DNA of 64,000 bases from Winslowiella toletana. Its GTDB lineage: Bacteria; Pseudomonadota; Gammaproteobacteria; Enterobacterales; Enterobacteriaceae. Every line of letters starts with the position of its first letter. The stretch's first letter is position 1. The notes under the pieces were generated by a model that was given only the letters and a program-made list of their open reading frames with translations, ran no database searches and was not told where the DNA came from. Shown piece by piece: positions 40,542-48,488 of the stretch. The position numbers were made by a program, and so were the translations under genes. The DNA lies in the NCBI RefSeq assembly GCF_017875465.1, contig NZ_JAGGMQ010000001.1, forward strand, positions 3,410,001 through 3,474,000, read 5' to 3'.

Positions 40542-40634
40542 GGTTGCCAGCGGATTGCGGATTTGCTGTCGCAACGATTGGCCCCGGAATAAATTGTGTT
40601 ATGTTCAGTGAAACGAAAGTTACAAGAGATCGCC

Positions 40635-41474
40635 ATGAAACAGCTTGATGAACGTTTAAGAAGCCATTACCCGCAGCTGTCGCCGCAGGAGCAGCGCATT
40701 GCTGACTTTGTCTTCGACCATTTCGACGATCTGATCAGCTATAACAGCGCCGAGCTGGCGCGGTTAAGCGGGGTATCGAAAGCTACGGTCAGCCGTTTAT
40801 TTAAGCGCTTAGGCTATGAAAAATATAAAGATATGCGCGATGAACTGCGCACCCTGCGCCAGAGCGGCATGCCATTAACCGATAATCGTGATGCAGTGCA
40901 GGGCAATACCCTGCTGGCGCGCCACTACAAGCAGGAGATGGCCAATCTGACGCAGTGGGTGAACAGTGTTGACGCCACGCAGTTTGGCGAGATTATTCAG
41001 GCAATGACTCAGGGAAAACGCATATTTATCATTGGTATGCGTAACGCTTATCCGGTGGCCTTGCACCTGCGGCAGCAGCTGATGCAGGCGCGCGCGCAGG
41101 TGCATCTGCTGCCGCAACCCGGCCAGACGCTGGCGGAAGAGCTGGTGGATGTTACTCCGCAGGATGTAGTGGTGGTGGTGGCATTTCGCCGTCGTCCGCG
41201 CATTATCAGGCCGCTACTTCAGCAGCTTCAGCAGGACAACATCCCGGTTCTGCTGATCTGCGAGCCTCAGGCGCAGGGCGTTATTGCCTTGTCGCGCTGG
41301 CAGCTGTTTGCCTCGCTGGACAGCGTCTCCGCCTTTGACAGCTATGCCTCGGCAATGAGTGTCGTTAACCTGCTATCCAACGCGTTACTGCACGAATTAT
41401 TATCGCAGGGGCGTCAGCGTATCCACCTGATTGCCGACCTCTATCAGCACCTCGACGAGCTGGAGCAACGCTAA
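40635..41474 (+). CDS. hpxU: RpiR-family regulator, divergent from hpxW
   Basis: A 279-residue regulator with an N-terminal HTH_6 domain ('YNSAELARLSGVSKATVSRLFKRLG') and a C-terminal SIS domain ('GKRIFIIGMRNAYPVALHL', 'DVVVVVAFRRRPRII'). ATG 40635 after AAGAGA is preferred to an upstream in-frame start. Its position between hpxWXYZ and the ABC/hpxJK operon suggests it controls both. The effector is probably a ureide intermediate (inference). Confidence 0.85.
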   Translation: MKQLDERLRSHYPQLSPQEQRIADFVFDHFDDLISYNSAELARLSGVSKATVSRLFKRLGYEKYKDMRDELRTLRQSGMPLTDNRDAVQGNTLLARHYKQEMANLTQWVNSVDATQFGEIIQAMTQGKRIFIIGMRNAYPVALHLRQQLMQARAQVHLLPQPGQTLAEELVDVTPQDVVVVVAFRRRPRIIRPLLQQLQQDNIPVLLICEPQAQGVIALSRWQLFASLDSVSAFDSYASAMSVVNLLSNALLHELLSQGRQRIHLIADLYQHLDELEQR

Positions 41475-41478
41475 CGGG

Positions 41479-41493
41479 GCACCATTCTGGTGC
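41479..41493. promoter_or_regulatory. NtrC-like enhancer site
   Basis: GCACC-ATTCT-GGTGC, matching the core of the NtrC consensus TGCACC-N5-GGTGCA. It is centred about 140 bp upstream of the sigma-54 start. It also forms a short hairpin 5 bp after the hpxU stop, so a terminator is an alternative reading. Confidence 0.55.
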
Positions 41494-41559
41494 TTTGCCT
41501 CTTTTTGAGGCAGTGCGCTGTCGCTGATTTCTTCTCTCTTCCCCCATCCCAGCCTTATA

Positions 41560-41594
41560 AAATCTGCCACTTAGAAAATTTAAGCGGCAGATTT
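41560..41594. promoter_or_regulatory. 35-bp near-perfect palindrome next to the sigma-54 promoter
   Basis: AAATCTGCC...GGCAGATTT with inner CTTA...TAAG around an AT-rich centre, 5 bp upstream of the -24 element. Candidate operator, possibly for the RpiR regulator. Confidence 0.5.
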
Positions 41595-41599
41595 CTCCC

Positions 41600-41615
41600 T
41601 GGCACATTAGTTGCA
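41600..41615 (+). promoter_or_regulatory. sigma-54 promoter of the ABC-hpxJ-hpxK operon
   Basis: TGGCAC-ATTAG-TTGCA, a full match to the -24/-12 consensus. It lies 55 bp before the binding-protein start. Confidence 0.82.
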
Positions 41616-41669
41616 GAATGCATTTAACAAGAATCTTTTGTTTCATGATTAACTAACCGGGGTATGATG

Positions 41670-42455
41670 ATGAAAAAGGCATTAATGGCGGTAATGGGTG
41701 CGGCGCTGATGTTATCTCAGGTGACAACCGCAATGGCCGATCAGCTACAGGATATTCAGAAACGTGGCGTGATCCGTATCGCTGTGCCGCAGGACTTCCC
41801 GCCATTCGGTTCAGTAGGCACCGACCTGCAACCACAGGGTTATGATATCGATATGGCCCGATACCTCGCAAAACAGATGAAACTAAAGTTACAGCTGGTG
41901 CCGGTGACCAGTGCTAACCGTGTGCCTTATCTGCAAACTGACAAAGTCGATCTGGTGATCTCCAGCATGGGTAAAAATGCCGAGCGCGAAAAAGTGATCG
42001 ATTTCAGTCGTGCTTATGCGCCGTTCTTCCTTGGCGTATTTGGCCCGAAAGATGTGGCGCTGAAAGATGCTGCTGAACTGAGCGGCAAGTCGATTGGGGT
42101 TACCCGTGGTGCGGTCGAAGATATGGTGTTAAGCGACGTGGCGCCGAAAGAGGCGCAGGTGAAACGTTATGAAGATAACAACACCACGCTGTCCGCTTAT
42201 CTTTCTGGTCAGGTGCAGTATGTGGCGACCGGTAACCTGGTAGTGGCGGCGATTGCGCGTCAGAACCCGGCAAAAGCGCCGGTGGCCAAATTTATGCTGA
42301 AAGACTCGCCGTGCTTTATCGGCCTGCGTAAAAACGAGCCAGCGCTGAAAGCGCAGGTGGACGCGCTGATTGAGCAGGCGATCAAAGATAAAACCCTGAA
42401 CGGTATGTCGGAAGAGTGGCTGAAAGCACCACTGCCAGCAGATTTAGGCGCGTAA
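41670..42455 (+). CDS. ABC transporter periplasmic binding protein (polar amino acid type)
   Basis: A 261-residue family 3 solute-binding protein. The signal peptide ends near 'TTAMADQ'. 'RIAVPQDFPPFGSVG', 'GYDIDMARYLAKQM' and 'AEREKVIDFSRAY' are family signatures, including the Arg that usually binds an alpha-carboxylate. Three consecutive ATGs occur; the third fits the GGGG SD best. Given the operon, the ligand may be a ureide or amino acid derived from purine breakdown (inference). Confidence 0.87.
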   Translation: MKKALMAVMGAALMLSQVTTAMADQLQDIQKRGVIRIAVPQDFPPFGSVGTDLQPQGYDIDMARYLAKQMKLKLQLVPVTSANRVPYLQTDKVDLVISSMGKNAEREKVIDFSRAYAPFFLGVFGPKDVALKDAAELSGKSIGVTRGAVEDMVLSDVAPKEAQVKRYEDNNTTLSAYLSGQVQYVATGNLVVAAIARQNPAKAPVAKFMLKDSPCFIGLRKNEPALKAQVDALIEQAIKDKTLNGMSEEWLKAPLPADLGA

Positions 42456-42464
42456 GGACAGACC

Positions 42465-43130
42465 ATGATCGGACAACTTAATTTTGCCGCGCTGTGGCCT
42501 CACTGGCCGGAACTGCTGTCCGGTCTGTGGGTGACCATCCAGCTTACCGTGGTTGCCACTCTTGGTGGCGTGGGGCTGGGTATTTTTGGCGCAGCATTGC
42601 GCAGCGGTAAGCCCTCATGGCTGAGCCGCATCTGGGGCGGCTATGTTGAGCTGATTCGCAATACCCCCTTTGTGGTGCAACTGTTTTTTATCGTCTTTGG
42701 CCTGCCGAATATGGGCATGAAACTGACAGCCGGTGAAGCCGCGCTGCTGGCGATGCTGATTAACCTCGGCGCTTACAGTACTGAGATTATTCGCGCCGGC
42801 ATTCAGGTCACACCACGCGGACAGTGGGAAGCGGGACGGGTGCTGGGTCTGACCCGCGCGCAAACCTTTATTCGCGTGGTGCTGCCGCCATCACTAAAAC
42901 GTATTTATCCGGCGCTGGTCAGTCAGTGCATTATTGTGATGCTTGGCTCATCGGTGGTGTCGCAGGTCTCTTATGAAGAGCTGACCTTTGCCGCCAACCT
43001 GATTCAGTCGCGCACTTTTTTAAGCTTTGAAGTCTATCTGGTCACCACTCTGATGTATCTGGCGCTGTCAGTTGCCATGCGTCAGCTGTTACTGGCCGCC
43101 GGGCGTAAATGGTTTGGAGAGCAGCCATGA
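42465..43130 (+). CDS. ABC transporter permease (HisM/GlnP family), subunit 1
   Basis: A 221-residue inner-membrane permease with about five TM helices and the EAA motif 'GQWEAGRVLGLTRAQTFIRVVLP' contacting the ATPase. 'ELIRNTPFVVQLFFIVFGLP' is the HisM/GlnP N-terminal signature. It overlaps the second permease by 4 bp (ATGA). Confidence 0.9.
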   Translation: MIGQLNFAALWPHWPELLSGLWVTIQLTVVATLGGVGLGIFGAALRSGKPSWLSRIWGGYVELIRNTPFVVQLFFIVFGLPNMGMKLTAGEAALLAMLINLGAYSTEIIRAGIQVTPRGQWEAGRVLGLTRAQTFIRVVLPPSLKRIYPALVSQCIIVMLGSSVVSQVSYEELTFAANLIQSRTFLSFEVYLVTTLMYLALSVAMRQLLLAAGRKWFGEQP

Positions 43131-43786
43131 TGACCACTTTTACTGACTGGGACATCCTGCGTAATCTGCTGCTGGCGGCGCGCTGGACGCTGCTGCTGTC
43201 GCTGACCGCCTTTATTGGCGGCACGCTGGTGACTCTGCCCTTGCTGCTGCTGCGTCTGAGCGGTGGCCGCTGGCCGCTGCGCTTTATTCGCGCTTACGTC
43301 GAACTGTTTCAGGGCACGCCGCTGCTGATGCAGCTGTTCCTCGCCTTTTTTGGCGTCGCGCTGTTTGGCATTGATGTCACGCCGTGGACCGCGGCGTCGC
43401 TGGCGCTGACGCTGTATACCAGCGCTTTTCTGCTGGATATCTGGTTCGGCAGTATTAAAGCGCTGCCAAAAGGGCAGTGGGAAGCGTCCCGCTGTCTGGG
43501 ACTGAGTTTTGGCCAGACTCTGTTTCGCGTGGTCGCGCCGCAGGCGGTGCGTATCGGTATCGCCCCTACCGTGGGCTTTGCGGTGCAGGTGATTAAAGGC
43601 ACTGCGCTGGCGTCGATTATCGGCTTTATCGAGCTGACCAAAGCCGGAACTATACTGAATAACGTAACTTATCAGCCATTTAAGGTCTTCGGGTTGGTGG
43701 CGCTGGGCTACTTCCTGATGTGTTATCCGCTGTCCCGCTACAGCCAATATCTGGAGAAGAAATTCAATGCCGCTCATCACCATTAA
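43127..43786 (+). CDS. ABC transporter permease (HisM/GlnP family), subunit 2
   Basis: A 219-residue paralogue of the preceding permease with 'ELFQGTPLLMQLFLAFFGV' and EAA loop 'GQWEASRCLGLSFGQTLFRVV'. The ATG at 43127 overlaps the previous stop and has GGAGAG upstream. The two form a heterodimeric channel. Its end overlaps the ATPase gene by 20 bp. Confidence 0.9.
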   Translation: MMTTFTDWDILRNLLLAARWTLLLSLTAFIGGTLVTLPLLLLRLSGGRWPLRFIRAYVELFQGTPLLMQLFLAFFGVALFGIDVTPWTAASLALTLYTSAFLLDIWFGSIKALPKGQWEASRCLGLSFGQTLFRVVAPQAVRIGIAPTVGFAVQVIKGTALASIIGFIELTKAGTILNNVTYQPFKVFGLVALGYFLMCYPLSRYSQYLEKKFNAAHHH

Positions 43787-44504
43787 TCAGGTACAGAAAT
43801 ATTACGGCGAAAACCATGTGCTGAAAGGCGTCGATCTCGATGTCGATATGGGTGAAGTGATCTCGATTATCGGCCGTAGTGGCTCCGGCAAAAGTACCTT
43901 GCTGCGCTGTATGAACGGACTGGAAGGCTATCAGGAAGGCAGCATCAAGCTGGGCGGCGTCACCATTACCGATCGCGATTCGCAGGCGCGCGATATCAGC
44001 CGCTCGATCGGCATGGTGTTCCAGAGTTTTAACCTGTTCCCGCATATGACCGCGCTGGAAAACGTGATGCTGGCGCCGCGTCGGGTGCTGAAAAAGAAAG
44101 AGAGTGAATGCCGTCAGCTGGCGGCGCAGATGCTGGAGAAAGTCGGCCTCGGCGACCGCATGGATTACTATCCGGCGAATCTCTCCGGCGGACAACAGCA
44201 GCGCGTGGCGATTGCCCGTGCGCTGGCGATGTCACCGAAAGTACTGCTGTGTGATGAGATCACCTCAGCGCTCGATCCGGAGCTGGTGGGCGAAGTGCTG
44301 AAAGTGCTTGAGCAGCTGGCGAAAGAGGGTATGACGCTGATTCTGGTGACCCACGAAATGAACTTTGCCCGTGAAGTTGGCGACCGCGTGGTGTTTATGC
44401 ATCAGGGACGGGTATGGGAGCAGGGCGACAGCCGCACCGTATTTGCCGATCCGCAGACGCCAGAGCTGAAACAGTTTATCTCCTCGGTGCGCGGCCTTAA
44501 TTAA
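43767..44504 (+). CDS. ABC transporter ATPase (GlnQ/HisP family)
   Basis: A 245-residue ATPase with Walker A GRSGSGKST, Q-loop 'MVFQSFNLF', signature LSGGQQQR, Walker B 'VLLCDEITSALD' and an H-loop His. It matches amino-acid importer ATPases. It overlaps the upstream permease gene and is followed by the aminotransferase after 30 bp. Confidence 0.93.
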   Translation: MPLITINQVQKYYGENHVLKGVDLDVDMGEVISIIGRSGSGKSTLLRCMNGLEGYQEGSIKLGGVTITDRDSQARDISRSIGMVFQSFNLFPHMTALENVMLAPRRVLKKKESECRQLAAQMLEKVGLGDRMDYYPANLSGGQQQRVAIARALAMSPKVLLCDEITSALDPELVGEVLKVLEQLAKEGMTLILVTHEMNFAREVGDRVVFMHQGRVWEQGDSRTVFADPQTPELKQFISSVRGLN

Positions 44505-44534
44505 GCATCGGAATGTCGAATAAAGGAATCTAAG

Positions 44535-45773
44535 ATGGATATCACGCACTACCCACAAATTAATCCGCCACAACGTCTGCTGATGGGACCAGGACCGATC
44601 AATGCGGATCCGCGTGTGCTGCGCGCCATGTCGAGCCAGCTGCTCGGTCAGTACGATCCGGCGATGACCCACTATATGAATGAGGTGATGGAGCTGTATC
44701 GCGCGGTATTCCGCACCGAAAACCGCTGGACGATGCTGATCGACGGCACCTCGCGCGCCGGTATTGAAGCGATCCTGCTGTCGGCGATCCGTCCGGGCGA
44801 TAAAGTGCTGGTGCCGGTGTTTGGCCGTTTTGGTCATCTGTTATGTGAAATTGCCCGCCGCTGCCGCGCCGAAGTCCACACCATTGAAGTGCCGTGGGGC
44901 GAGGTCTTTACCCCGGATCAGATTGAAGATGCGATTAAAAAGGTGCGTCCGCGCCTGCTGCTGACGGTGCAGGGCGATACCTCTACCACCATGCTGCAAC
45001 CGCTGGCGGAGCTGGGCGCGATCTGCCGTAAATATGATGTGCTGTTCTATACCGATGCCACGGCTTCTTTCGGCGGTAACCCGCTGGAAACCGACGCCTG
45101 GGGACTGGATGCGGTTTCCGCCGGGATGCAGAAGTGCCTTGGCGGGCCATCCGGCACCTCGCCGATCACCCTCAGCCCGCAGATGGAAGCGGTGATCCGT
45201 AAACGCAAATGCGTGGAAGAGGGGATCCGCACCGCCGCCCATCAGGATGGCGATGATGAGATGATCTACTCCAACTACTTTGATCTCGGCATGATCATGG
45301 ATTACTGGGGACCGGAGCGCCTGAACCACCATACCGAAGCCACCAGCGCGCTGTTTGGCGCCCGCGAGTGCGCGCGTCTGATCCTGCAGGAAGGTCTGGA
45401 TAACGGCATCGCCCGCCATAAGCTACATGGCGCAGCGATGCTGGCCGGTATTCAGGGGATGGGGCTGGAAACCTTTGGCGATCTGCAGCACAAGATGAAT
45501 AACGTGCTGGGCGTGGTGATCCCGCAAGGGGTGAATGGCGATCTGGCGCGCAAACTGATGCTGGAAGATTTCGGCATTGAAATTGGCACCTCCTTTGGTC
45601 CGCTGATTGGCAAAGTGTGGCGCATCGGCACCATGGGCTATAACGCGCGCAAAGATTGCGTGCTGCAAACCCTCGCTGCGCTGGAAGCGGTACTGAACCA
45701 TCTCGGCTTTAAAACCACGCAAGGCGCGGCGATGCAGGCGGCATGGGATCTGTACAGCAACGGGAGTCGCTAA
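44535..45773 (+). CDS. hpxJ: (S)-ureidoglycine-glyoxylate aminotransferase (PucG/HpxJ)
   Basis: A 412-residue PLP class V aminotransferase. The PLP lysine lies in 'SAGMQKCLGGPSGTSP'. 'LLMGPGPINADPRVLRAM' is the AGXT-like opening. PucG moves the amino group of ureidoglycine to glyoxylate, giving oxalurate and glycine. It is directly coupled to allantoate amidohydrolase (TAATG), which makes ureidoglycine, so adjacency supports the assignment over serine-pyruvate transaminase. Confidence 0.88.
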   Translation: MDITHYPQINPPQRLLMGPGPINADPRVLRAMSSQLLGQYDPAMTHYMNEVMELYRAVFRTENRWTMLIDGTSRAGIEAILLSAIRPGDKVLVPVFGRFGHLLCEIARRCRAEVHTIEVPWGEVFTPDQIEDAIKKVRPRLLLTVQGDTSTTMLQPLAELGAICRKYDVLFYTDATASFGGNPLETDAWGLDAVSAGMQKCLGGPSGTSPITLSPQMEAVIRKRKCVEEGIRTAAHQDGDDEMIYSNYFDLGMIMDYWGPERLNHHTEATSALFGARECARLILQEGLDNGIARHKLHGAAMLAGIQGMGLETFGDLQHKMNNVLGVVIPQGVNGDLARKLMLEDFGIEIGTSFGPLIGKVWRIGTMGYNARKDCVLQTLAALEAVLNHLGFKTTQGAAMQAAWDLYSNGSR

Positions 45774-47032
45774 TGAGTGGCTGTCTGATGAACGCAACCG
45801 AAGCTGAACTGGCTGCTGCCCGGGTCATGGCGCGCTGTGACGCGCTGGCGGAAATCAGCGAAACCGGCGATAAGCTGACGCGCGTTTATCTGTCACCAGA
45901 ACATATGCGCGCCAATACACGCGTAGGCGAGTGGATGGCGGCGGCTGGCATGCAGGTGTGGCAGGACAGTGTCGGTAATATTTGTGGACGCTATGAAGGC
46001 GCGGTAGCGAATGCGCCGGCGCTGCTGCTGGGGTCGCATCTGGATACGGTGCGTAATGCCGGTCGTTACGACGGTATGCTTGGCGTACTGACCGCTATCG
46101 AAACCGTGCAATATCTGCATCAGCACCAGCTGCGACTGCCGCTGGCGATTGAGATTATCGGCTTTGGCGACGAAGAGGGCACGCGCTTTGGCATTACCCT
46201 GCTGGGCAGTCGCGGCATCACCGGCAGCTGGCCGGAGAGCTGGGTGACGCACCCGGACGGAAACAGCATTACCGTGGCTGAAGCGATGGCCGATGTCGGC
46301 CTTGATGCCAGCAAAATTGGTCAGGCGGCGCGTCAGGTCAGCGATATCGTTGCTTACCTTGAGCTGCATATTGAGCAGGGTCCTTGTCTTGAGCAAGAGC
46401 AACTGGCGCTGGGGGTGGTGACCGCGATTAACGGCGCACGACGGCTTAACTGTCGTTTTGTCGGCGAAGCGGGGCATGCCGGCACCGTGCCGATGAGTCA
46501 TCGCAAAGATGCGCTGGCCGCCGCCGCCGAATGGATGGTGTATATCGAACACAGTACGCCACAGCATGATGCGCAGCTGGTGGCCACCGTCGGCACTCTG
46601 CAATGCGCGCCCGGTGCGGTAAATGTTATTCCGGGTGAAGTGGATTTGACGCTCGATGTGCGTGGACCGCAAGATCAGCCGCTGGCGGCGCTGCTTTCCG
46701 AATTGCTGACCCAGGCAGAAGCCATCGCGTTGCGCCGTGGGCTGATCTTTAGCGCTGACGAGTATTACCATATTGGCGCGACGCGCTGTGACGACCGGTT
46801 GCAGGAGGCATTAAGCCAGGCGGTAACGCAGGTGCAGGGGCGCGCTCTGTCGCTGCCAAGCGGCGCCGGGCATGATGCGATTGCTATTGCCGAGCGCTGG
46901 CCGGTCGGGATGCTGTTTGTGCGTTGTGACCGCGGTATCAGCCACCATCCTGCCGAATCGGTAATGACAAACGATGTCGCCAAAGCGATACAGGCATACC
47001 TGTTAGCGGTAGTGAATATCGCCAAATCGTAG
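45773..47032 (+). CDS. hpxK: allantoate amidohydrolase (AllC/HpxK)
   Basis: A 419-residue M20-family binuclear metal amidohydrolase that cleaves allantoate to ureidoglycine, ammonia and CO2. Metal ligands: 'LLGSHLDTVRNAGRYDG', 'GFGDEEGTRFG', 'LELHIEQGP' and a C-terminal 'GISHHPAE'. The start ATG 45773 overlaps the hpxJ stop (TAATG), with GGGAG upstream. Its own stop TAG is the first three bases of a REP-like repeat. Confidence 0.9.
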   Translation: MSGCLMNATEAELAAARVMARCDALAEISETGDKLTRVYLSPEHMRANTRVGEWMAAAGMQVWQDSVGNICGRYEGAVANAPALLLGSHLDTVRNAGRYDGMLGVLTAIETVQYLHQHQLRLPLAIEIIGFGDEEGTRFGITLLGSRGITGSWPESWVTHPDGNSITVAEAMADVGLDASKIGQAARQVSDIVAYLELHIEQGPCLEQEQLALGVVTAINGARRLNCRFVGEAGHAGTVPMSHRKDALAAAAEWMVYIEHSTPQHDAQLVATVGTLQCAPGAVNVIPGEVDLTLDVRGPQDQPLAALLSELLTQAEAIALRRGLIFSADEYYHIGATRCDDRLQEALSQAVTQVQGRALSLPSGAGHDAIAIAERWPVGMLFVRCDRGISHHPAESVMTNDVAKAIQAYLLAVVNIAKS

Positions 47033-47116
47033 GGGCGGCGTTCAGACGGGAGCCGAAAACGGCTTCCCTACAGTGTTCCAGATATCCTGACGTAGGGGCG
47101 GCGTTCTCGCCGCCCG
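47029..47116. repeat. REP-like palindromes (site B)
   Basis: CGTAGGGGCGGCGTTC, then GACGGGAGCCGAAAACGGCT (47046-47065) ending CTACA, then a complete GC-rich unit at 47091-47116. Both subfamilies of the repeat occur together here. Confidence 0.78.
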
Positions 47117-47143
47117 TGCCAATAATTTGCACGGGAATTAAAG

Positions 47144-47638
47144 ATGACGCCTGAACAGTTCAATCAACTCAGCGATGCCGAAGCACGTCACGCCATTGCG
47201 CATTGTGTGGCGTTGCCGGGCTGGTGCAGCGAGCTGGCGGCGGCGCGTCCTTATGCTTCCCTTGATACGCTGTTGCAGCATGCGGCCGGGGTTGCCAGCC
47301 ACTGGGATGGCGACGATCTTGCGCAGGCGCTCTCCGCGCATCCGCGCATTGGCGAACGGGCTGCGGGAGCGGGCAAAGAGGCGGCGTTGTCGCGTCAGGA
47401 GCAGTCGGCGGTCAGCGACGATAATCAGCTGCTGAAACAGGCGTTGCACAGCGGTAATCAGCAGTATGAACAGCGCTTTGGCCGGGTATTTCTGATTCGC
47501 GCCAAAGGGCGTAGCGGTGAAGAGATGCTGGCTGAACTTCAGCGTCGGCTGGCTAATGATCCACAACAGGAGCTGCAGGAAGCGCTAACCCAACTGCGTG
47601 AAATTACCCTGCTGCGTCTTCAGGAGAGTTTTCAATGA
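47144..47638 (+). CDS. uraD: 2-oxo-4-hydroxy-4-carboxy-5-ureidoimidazoline decarboxylase
   Basis: UraD converts OHCU, from 5-hydroxyisourate, to S-allantoin. The 164-residue helical protein has the catalytic His region and HPRIGERA signature. It overlaps uraH by 4 bp. It feeds the racemase/allantoinase of hpxSAB. The urate-oxidising enzyme that would act before it is not in the window. Confidence 0.93.
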   Translation: MTPEQFNQLSDAEARHAIAHCVALPGWCSELAAARPYASLDTLLQHAAGVASHWDGDDLAQALSAHPRIGERAAGAGKEAALSRQEQSAVSDDNQLLKQALHSGNQQYEQRFGRVFLIRAKGRSGEEMLAELQRRLANDPQQELQEALTQLREITLLRLQESFQ

Positions 47639-47970
47639 GCACCATTACCACTCACGTACTGGATACGGCGCTGGGAACACCGGCTAAAGGCGTTGTGATT
47701 GCGCTGGAGCAGGACAGTTCTGCTGGCTGGCTGCCGGTCAGTAAAGGCCAGACCGACAGCGATGGCCGCATCAGAGACTTCACCCTTGAACCACTCACGC
47801 CGGGACACTATCGGCTGACGGCGGAGATTGGCGCTTACTTTGCCGCCAGCGAACGTGACACGCTCTATGTGACCGCGCAGATCGATTTCACGATCCCGGC
47901 CACCGGCAGTCACTATCATTTGCCGTTTCTGATCTCACCCTGGTCGTGGTCGACCTATCGCGGTTCCTGA
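47635..47970 (+). CDS. uraH: 5-hydroxyisourate hydrolase (transthyretin-like)
   Basis: HIU hydrolase opens the 5-hydroxyisourate ring. The 111-residue protein shows 'TTHVLDTALGTPAKGV' with its catalytic His and the C-terminal family signature YRGS. It has no periplasmic signal peptide, so this is the cytoplasmic form. Translationally coupled to uraD. Confidence 0.95.
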   Translation: MSTITTHVLDTALGTPAKGVVIALEQDSSAGWLPVSKGQTDSDGRIRDFTLEPLTPGHYRLTAEIGAYFAASERDTLYVTAQIDFTIPATGSHYHLPFLISPWSWSTYRGS

Positions 47971-48488
47971 GCAACACCTCAGCGGGGCGGTTTTTGCGCC
48001 GCTCACATTGATTAAATAAAACGATAATTAGAATGGCTCGTTTTAAAAAAAGTGCTAATTAATTCTTATTTAATTACGCCTTCTGATGGCAGAATCCTCT
48101 TTATTTCCCCCCGTTATCTTGTGTTATTACTGCTTTTTTGGGCGGTCATTTTCTGTTTTTGCTGAAAAAACAAGGCGATTATTTTTATTCTGACTTATGA
48201 GACTTAACGCTAATAGCGGCAGACGTTGGCATTGATCTATGTGAATTTATTGGCATAATTGCCCGACATCCAAAGATACTGGGTCAGCATCAGGGAAATA
48301 CCCAGAAGCATCAGGCAATTATAATAATTAATGCCGGTGATGTTTATGCTGTACCGGCGACACAGACAGATCCTTTGCAGGGCAGCAGGAAGCGCGCAAA
48401 GTATTGCGCGATCAAACTGATTATAGCCGCATAAATAACCATAAATTGCCTGCAGAGAGCTCACTCCCTGCAGGCAACTTCTTACAGG
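47971..48488. other. intergenic region between uraH and yafV
   Basis: About 520 bp at the right border of the hpx cluster, AT-rich after 48000. An imperfect GC hairpin follows uraH near 47982-48004. A 75-codon reading frame on the minus strand (48237-48464) with a hydrophobic C-terminal half ('YNCLMLLGISLMLTQYLW') has no convincing SD and is not called as a gene. No tRNA, integrase remnant or att repeat seen. Confidence 0.5.

Noticed and set aside
41479..41500. Treating GCACCATTCTGGTGC only as a terminator of hpxU
   Set aside because: The T-run after it is interrupted and the match to the NtrC core with correct distance to a sigma-54 promoter is better. The alternative is kept as a caveat.
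48237..48464. 75-codon minus-strand frame with a hydrophobic segment in the uraH-yafV gap
   Set aside because: No Shine-Dalgarno sequence or recognisable family; could be chance in an AT-rich gap.
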